A program made the position numbers and the translations under genes. A stretch of DNA of 64,000 bases from Akkermansia muciniphila (GTDB taxonomy: Bacteria; Verrucomicrobiota; Verrucomicrobiia; Limisphaerales; UBA9464), in contig CAMDGV010000018.1 of NCBI GenBank assembly GCA_945898055.1, positions 1 through 64,000 on the forward strand, written 5' to 3'. The notes under the pieces were generated by a model. The model had not been told where the DNA came from and did not search any database. It saw only the letters and a program-made list of their open reading frames with translations. Shown piece by piece: positions 58,501 through 64,000 of the stretch (position 1 is the first letter of the stretch; each line of letters starts with the position of its first letter).

Positions 58501-59003
58501 AGATCGAACTCCGCACCGCGCTCGAACCGTGGCATGTCCTAGGCGAAGAACCCGGCGGCGGCGGCACGGTGCGCTATGTGGACAGCTCGCTGGAGCGTCT
58601 GCAAATCAAGGCGCGTGGGCTTGTCGGCGACCGCTTCGCCGTCACCTGCAACGGCCATCGGGTGCCGCTGCATCCGACCGGCACGACCGGCGAAGGTGTT
58701 GCCGGCGTCCGCTATCGCGCTTGGCAGCCGCCGATTTGTCTGCAACCTACGATTAGGGTTCACGCGCCGCTGCGATTCGATCTTTACGACACATGGAACC
58801 AGCGTTCACTCGGTGGCTGCACCTATCACGTTGCTCATCCCGGCGGCCGAAATTCGGATACGTTTCCAGTCAACAGCTACGAAGCCGAATCGCGCCGCCT
58901 CGCGCGATTTTTTCGCCACGGTCATCAGCAAGGAAAGTTCACGCCACAGCCGCCAACGGTGAACCCGGACTTTCCATTCACGCTGGATTTGCGCAATGTC
59001 TGA
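55596..59003 (+). CDS. Transglutaminase-like protein with large C-terminal DUF2126 region (1135 aa)
   Basis: Catalytic-type motifs [46 protein letters not shown] and GLDPTSG, followed by [24 protein letters not shown] and [58 protein letters not shown]. Confidence 0.95.
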   Translation: [1135 protein letters not shown]

Positions 59004-61623
59004 CTCGTTCGACAAAAAGAACGGTCGCGATAAGACGCAAATGTTCCAGTCTCAGACGCAATCATCCATCGGAGAAGGCAGTGCCGACAAAAAGGCGCAG
59101 CCTTCGCCGACCGGTTTGCTCGCGAATTGTTTCGCGAGCGACACGGCATTTGATGAGGTGCGAGCCGACGACGGCAAGGTGCGTCCGCATTACGTGAAAC
59201 TCTTCGGAGCACTGGAGGATTTTAGCACGGTGGAATTGCGTCGGCGCTCCGAATCCTGCGAGCGTCTCGTGAATGAGCAGGGCATCGCCTACAACGTCTA
59301 TGGCGACCCGCGCGGCATGGAGCGTCTGTGGCAACTTGATCCAATCCCGTTCGTCATCGCGCAGGACGAGTGGCGTGCGCTCGAAACTGGCTTGATCCAG
59401 CGCGCGACGCTGCTGAACAAGATTCTCGCCGACTGCTACGGCGCGCAGGAGCTCATCCATTCGCGCTGGCTTTCCCCCGCGATGGTTTTCGGCCAACCGG
59501 ATTTTCTCCGCCCGTGTCACGGCATCAAAGTTCCCGGCGACTCCTTCCTGCATTTCTACGCGGCCGATCTCGTCCGCTCGCCGGACGGGCGCTGGTGGGT
59601 CATCTCAGACCGTACGCAGATTCCAACCGGCGCGGGTTACGCGCTGGCAAACCGCCTTGTAACTTCGCGGATTTTTCCCGAGCCGTTCCGTGACAACAAT
59701 GTTCAACGCCTCGCTGGATTTTTCCGCGACGCTCAGAAAAGTCTCGCCCGCCTTTCGCCGCGCGGTGCGGACAATGCCCGCGTGGTCATGCTCACGCCCG
59801 GTCCGCACAACGAAACGTATTTTGAGCAAGCCTACCTCGCGCGCTACCTTGGCTACATGCTTGTCGAGGGACAGGATTTGACCGTGCGCGACAATAGCGT
59901 CTGGCTGAAAACTCTGAGCGGCCTTGAACGTGTGGATGTGATTCTGCGCCGCGTGGATGATGATTTTTGCGACCCTCTGGAACTGCGTAACGACTCAATC
60001 CTCGGCGTCCCCGGTCTCGTCGAGGCCGTTCGTGCGGGCAATGTCGTCATGGCGAACGCGCTCGGCTGCGGATTGGTTCAAAGCCCCGCGTTCATGTCGT
60101 TCCTGCCGGGTCTCTGCGAACACATTCTAGGTGAGGATTTGAAACTGCCGTCCGTCGCGACGTGGTGGTGTGGGCAGAAAGATGCTCGCAAATACGTCTT
60201 AGAAAACCTTGATAAACTGGTTGTGAAATCTGCGTTCCGCACGCATCTGCGTACGCCTGAGGCAGGCAAGCCATTGAGCGACGAGGAAAGCGAGGACTTG
60301 AGGCGGCGCATCGAGTTCGATCCTGATCTCTTCGTCGCGCAGGAGCGCATCGAACTTTCCGCCGCGCCGTCGTGGGAGAAAAATTTGCTAGTCGCCAAGC
60401 CGGTGGGGTTACGCGTTTTCCTCGTCACGACCGAAAAGGGTTTCAGCGTCATGCCCGGTGGACTCACACGCGTCGCACCAGATGTCAGCGGACGCTTCAT
60501 TTCGATGCAGCGCGACAGCAGCAGCAAGGACACTTGGATTCCATCGGAGACCGCGGCAGCGGACGTCTCATTGCTGAATACTAGTGCGCAGAGTGTCGAG
60601 CTACGCCGCACCGGAAACAACCTGCCGTCGCGGCTCGCGGATAACTTCTTCTGGCTCGGCCGCTACTCCGAGCGCGCTGATGCGACGGCGCGGCTGCTGC
60701 GCAGTGCTTTGCGGCTGTTCAATCCTGAACGCACGAGCGGTGCGCAGCCATTGCTCGCGCCACTGCTCCAGACGCTTGAAACGCAGGGTCAGTTGCCGGG
60801 CATCTCCAAGAAACCTGAGCTGCGGCAGAACGCCGAGGCGTTCGAGGCAGAATTGCTCGCGGCTATTTTCGATCCGTCGCGTCCCGGCAGTTTGCGGCAG
60901 ACGGCGGATCACTTGCAGCGGCTCGCGATGCTGGTGCGCGACCGAACGTCGAACGACATGTGGCGTGTCCTGAGTCAGCTCAACGACCGGCTCGCGACGC
61001 CGACCGCGAGTCTTGTAATCTTGAGTGGCGACGCCGTGGGTGTGTTGAATCAGACGCTCATGGGGTTGGCGGCATTTCATGGTCTGGCGAGAGAGAACAT
61101 GACGCGCGCACAGGCGTGGCGCTTTCTTGACATGGGGCTACGGCTGGAGCGGGCGGTTTATCTTTGCACGCTGCTTGACGCGACATTGCGCTCGCCCGAA
61201 GCGGAGAATCCCAGCGTGCTGGAAGCTGTGCTTGAGGTCGTGGACAGCAGCATCACGTTCCGCTCGCGTTACAATCTGCTCGCCACCGTACCAGCAGTGT
61301 TCGACCTCGTGCTGCTCGACGACAAGAATCCGCGCTCGGTGCTCTTCCAGATCAACCAGCTCGCGAAACATTTCGAGAAGTTGCCGAAGGAGCGCGAGGA
61401 CGCACCCGGCTCAGGAAAAAATCTCTTGGCGAAGTGTGCCGCACGGTTGAATCAAACCGACCCGCGTGAACTTGCCAGTCCACGCGGAACTTGGACAAAC
61501 AGCGAGTTGAGCAAGACCATCAGGGAAACGATGCGTGCGCTGCCGGAGATTTCCAATGCCATCGCGGCAAATTATTTTGCGCACGCGTCCATCTCGCGCA
61601 CAGGACGGGGGAGCGAATCGTGA
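58996..61623 (+). CDS. Fusion of circularly permuted ATP-grasp (DUF404/407) and alpha-E (DUF403) domains (875 aa)
   Basis: GIAYNVYGDPRGMERLWQLDPIPFVIAQDEWRALETGLIQRATLLNKILADCYG... then LPSRLADNFFWLGRYSERADATARLLRSALRLFN; overlaps the upstream gene by 8 bp. Confidence 0.95.
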   Translation: MSDSFDKKNGRDKTQMFQSQTQSSIGEGSADKKAQPSPTGLLANCFASDTAFDEVRADDGKVRPHYVKLFGALEDFSTVELRRRSESCERLVNEQGIAYNVYGDPRGMERLWQLDPIPFVIAQDEWRALETGLIQRATLLNKILADCYGAQELIHSRWLSPAMVFGQPDFLRPCHGIKVPGDSFLHFYAADLVRSPDGRWWVISDRTQIPTGAGYALANRLVTSRIFPEPFRDNNVQRLAGFFRDAQKSLARLSPRGADNARVVMLTPGPHNETYFEQAYLARYLGYMLVEGQDLTVRDNSVWLKTLSGLERVDVILRRVDDDFCDPLELRNDSILGVPGLVEAVRAGNVVMANALGCGLVQSPAFMSFLPGLCEHILGEDLKLPSVATWWCGQKDARKYVLENLDKLVVKSAFRTHLRTPEAGKPLSDEESEDLRRRIEFDPDLFVAQERIELSAAPSWEKNLLVAKPVGLRVFLVTTEKGFSVMPGGLTRVAPDVSGRFISMQRDSSSKDTWIPSETAAADVSLLNTSAQSVELRRTGNNLPSRLADNFFWLGRYSERADATARLLRSALRLFNPERTSGAQPLLAPLLQTLETQGQLPGISKKPELRQNAEAFEAELLAAIFDPSRPGSLRQTADHLQRLAMLVRDRTSNDMWRVLSQLNDRLATPTASLVILSGDAVGVLNQTLMGLAAFHGLARENMTRAQAWRFLDMGLRLERAVYLCTLLDATLRSPEAENPSVLEAVLEVVDSSITFRSRYNLLATVPAVFDLVLLDDKNPRSVLFQINQLAKHFEKLPKEREDAPGSGKNLLAKCAARLNQTDPRELASPRGTWTNSELSKTIRETMRALPEISNAIAANYFAHASISRTGRGSES

Positions 61624-62492
61624 CCTACGCGATCACGCATCGCACGTTTTACGAATACGCCGCGCCGGTGAGTGTTTCGCAGCACGTCGCCCGGCTCACG
61701 CCACGCCTGACGCCGCTGCAACGTTGCGACGCGTTCGCGCTGGAGATTGCGCCGGTGCCGACGTTGCGCCGAACGAGGACGGATTATTTCGGCAACGAGC
61801 TTTGTCTGTTCAGCATCCAGGAAGTGCATCGTCGGCTGGAGATCACCACGCGAAGCCGCGTTACTGTGAAGCCGAGTGAACCGGCGGCAGCTGCAAGCTC
61901 CATCGCATGGGAGGAAGCGGCAAAGATGTTCCGCGATCCAGTTTCGCCCGCTGTCGTTGAACCGTATCAATTCGTTTTTGATTCACCACAGGTGCGGGCC
62001 TCGGTGGAATTGGCGGATTACGCGCGGGAAAGTTTCGGCGACGAAACCCCGTTGCTGGTCGGAGCGCGCGATCTCACTCGGCGGATTTTCGCTGATTTCA
62101 AATTTGATCCCAAGGCGACGACCGTTGCGACGCCGCTTGAGGAAGTCTGGGAGAAGCGGCGCGGTGTTTGTCAGGACTTCGCGCATCTCGGCATCGCATG
62201 CCTGCGTTCGCTGGGGCTGCCTGCGCGTTATGTGAGCGGTTATCTGCGCACGCGCCCACCGGAAGGCAAACCCCGGATGGTCGGCGCGGACGCCAGCCAT
62301 GCATGGTTCAGAGTCTTTTGTCCTGGGATTGGTTGGATGGGGTTTGATCCCACCAACAATTGCGAACCGGCCGAGGAACATATCATCGTGGCGTATGGCC
62401 GAGACTTCGGCGACGTGAGTCCGGTGGCGGGAATTCTCACAGGTGGCGGCGAGCATGAGGTTCAAGTGTCAGTGGATGTAGCGGAGATCTGA
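61620..62492 (+). CDS. Transglutaminase family protein
   Basis: GTG at 61620 overlaps the upstream TGA; MTYAITHRTFYEYAAPVSVSQHVARLTPR...[36 protein letters not shown]...DASHAWFRVFCPGIGWMGFDPTNN. Confidence 0.95.
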   Translation: MTYAITHRTFYEYAAPVSVSQHVARLTPRLTPLQRCDAFALEIAPVPTLRRTRTDYFGNELCLFSIQEVHRRLEITTRSRVTVKPSEPAAAASSIAWEEAAKMFRDPVSPAVVEPYQFVFDSPQVRASVELADYARESFGDETPLLVGARDLTRRIFADFKFDPKATTVATPLEEVWEKRRGVCQDFAHLGIACLRSLGLPARYVSGYLRTRPPEGKPRMVGADASHAWFRVFCPGIGWMGFDPTNNCEPAEEHIIVAYGRDFGDVSPVAGILTGGGEHEVQVSVDVAEI

Positions 62493-62495
62493 ACA

Positions 62496-63329
62496 ATGAA
62501 ATGGGAAATTATCCATCGAACAAGCTACGCCTATGCCTCCCCAGTGCATAACAGCTTTAACGAAGCGCGGCTGCAACCGTTCTCAGACGAGTGGCAGACG
62601 GTGGATTATTTTCTCCTGAAAGTCCTCCCAGCAGCGCGCCTTCGGCATCACCATGATTTCTATTCCAACGTGGTCCACCACTTTGAAATTGTTGAGCCGC
62701 ACAACACGCTGATGGTTGAGAGCAACCTGCGCGTGACCACCAAGGCGCGTCCGCTACTTGCGCTGGACGCCACGCTGTTCTCGCTGTCGCGGATCAGCGA
62801 GGCCGCGCGCGAACCACGCGTCTTTGATTTTTTACAGGAGAGCCGGTTCGTGGATCTGTCGCCCGAGGTCTGGAGGTTCGCGCTCGATGCGACTGATGGC
62901 ATCACCGACACATGGCAGGCGGCGTTGGCGTTGATGGGATTTGTTCACGGCACTTTAAAATATGAACCGAACTCCACCACCGCCCATACTCACGCGCGTG
63001 AGGTTTTGCGGGACAAACGCGGCGTTTGCCAGGATTTTGCGCATGTGTTGATCGGCTTGTGTCGTGTGCTGAAGATTCCCGCGCTCTACGTCAGCGGTTA
63101 TCTCGCGACGGAAGCAGCCAGCGCGACCCATGCGTGGGTGGAAGTTTTGATTCCCGGCGTCGGTTGGCGGCCGCTTGATCCGACACACAACCGGGAGGCG
63201 GATGAGAATTACGTCAAAATTGCGGTGGGGCGGGACTATTCAGATGTTGCGCCCGTCACGGGAACCTACAAAGGCACGACGGAGCGGAAGATGGAGGTCA
63301 ACGTCAAGATTGAGCGTTTGAACGGTTAA
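62496..63329 (+). CDS. Transglutaminase family protein
   Basis: [29 protein letters not shown]...[31 protein letters not shown]...[24 protein letters not shown]. Confidence 0.95.
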   Translation: MKWEIIHRTSYAYASPVHNSFNEARLQPFSDEWQTVDYFLLKVLPAARLRHHHDFYSNVVHHFEIVEPHNTLMVESNLRVTTKARPLLALDATLFSLSRISEAAREPRVFDFLQESRFVDLSPEVWRFALDATDGITDTWQAALALMGFVHGTLKYEPNSTTAHTHAREVLRDKRGVCQDFAHVLIGLCRVLKIPALYVSGYLATEAASATHAWVEVLIPGVGWRPLDPTHNREADENYVKIAVGRDYSDVAPVTGTYKGTTERKMEVNVKIERLNG

Positions 63330-64000
63330 ACTTTCCGGCTCGGCGATAAAAATAGATCGACGTTCCTACCAGCACCGACACCACGTCGAAGATGGAGTTG
63401 AGCAATGCTGACTTCCCCGCAGCAATTGCAATGCGATATGCCACGAAGTCGTTATAAACCGTGAAGCTCAGGAACGTGAGCGCGAAGAGGTTGAATATCC
63501 ACCGCACGATGGGATAGCCGAGCACTTTGTAGGCGCGCGGGGCGTCCGGCATCTTCCATCTCATCACGAACACGCCCTATGCTCCCGTCGCGTGGAAAAT
63601 CCACGTCACGAAGATCAGCGTTTCGAACGTGCCGCTGAAGAGCAGCGCGACGCTCCAGAAGCTTTGCGCCACAAGCGATCCGGCGGGCGTGTGAAAGCGT
63701 GGATGCACGTTGCCGATGAAACGCGGGGAGACATTGAGGCGCGACATCGAGAAATAAACCCGCGCCGCAGCCATGATGATGGCGTTGTCGTGCCGAAGGT
63801 TGAAACCATCACCAGTGCCGCGACCCAATATCCTCCGCCGGAAAATATTTTTTTCTGCCACATCAAAGTCGAAAAACCTGGTGGACTTGGCGAGTTCATC
63901 CACGGGAAGCACGTAGAGATACGCCATATTCATCAGCACGTAGATCGTGGTCACGGTCAACATGCCGCGCAACAACGTGAGCGGGATGTTGCTTTGCGAC
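63304..64000 (-). pseudogene. APC-family amino acid permease, decayed (continues beyond window)
   Basis: Reverse-strand pieces MLTVTTIYVLMNMAYLYVLPVDELAKSTR / KKIFSGGGYWVAALVMVSTFGTT / NAIIMAAARVYFSMSRLNVSPRFIGNVHPRFHTPAGSLVAQSFWSVALLFSGTFETLIFVTWIFHATGA* / [35 protein letters not shown]: frame changes plus an in-frame TAG. Confidence 0.75.

Noticed and set aside
1-64000. CRISPR arrays, tRNA and rRNA genes
   Set aside because: No regularly spaced repeat-spacer pattern and no convincing tRNA cloverleaf or rRNA sequence noticed by eye; tRNAscan-SE, CRISPRCasFinder and barrnap would be decisive.

Overview
The window looks like a Verrucomicrobiota-type chromosome segment. This is inferred from its gene families (LamG/Ig secreted protein, DUF1501, TIGR03790, DUF6268, sulfatase), not from a marker gene. 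Recognisable blocks: (1) 0-6.5 kb: the 3' end of a group II intron in an hsdM fragment, a large LamG protein, and a collapsed type I restriction-modification locus that keeps an intact rhuM. (2) 6.5-9.9 kb: an operon for a photolyase/cryptochrome-like protein lacking the N-terminal antenna-type domain, with DUF4174, FAD oxidoreductase and membrane-protein genes. (3) 10-16.7 kb: decayed genes, a RAYT remnant, an ankyrin protein, and several copies of a short intergenic repeat. (4) 17-33 kb: ordinary genes (DUF1501, gntP-kdgK, tyrA-aroA-cmk, TIGR03790, alkA, ftsK, GT2). (5) 33-37.6 kb: a mobile-element graveyard with two integron attC-like sites, a second RAYT remnant, a DruA-like/transposase chimera joined at a 23-bp inverted repeat, and a frameshifted DUF4055 phage portal remnant. 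(6) 37.9-50.4 kb: a porin-urtABCDE-ureD-ureAB(fused)-ureC-ureF-ureG urea uptake and urease island without a visible ureE. (7) 51-63.3 kb: an arylsulfatase, then a tightly packed six-gene operon of circularly permuted ATP-grasp, alpha-E and transglutaminase proteins (a poorly characterised predicted peptide-synthesis/processing system), then a decayed APC permease. The most interesting items are the ATP-grasp/alpha-E/transglutaminase operon, the dispersed CTCCGCGTCAAAAAAGCAAATTCCTA repeat, the attC-like pair, and the scattered hsdM pieces. All assignments come from reading the sequence and translations; no database search was run.
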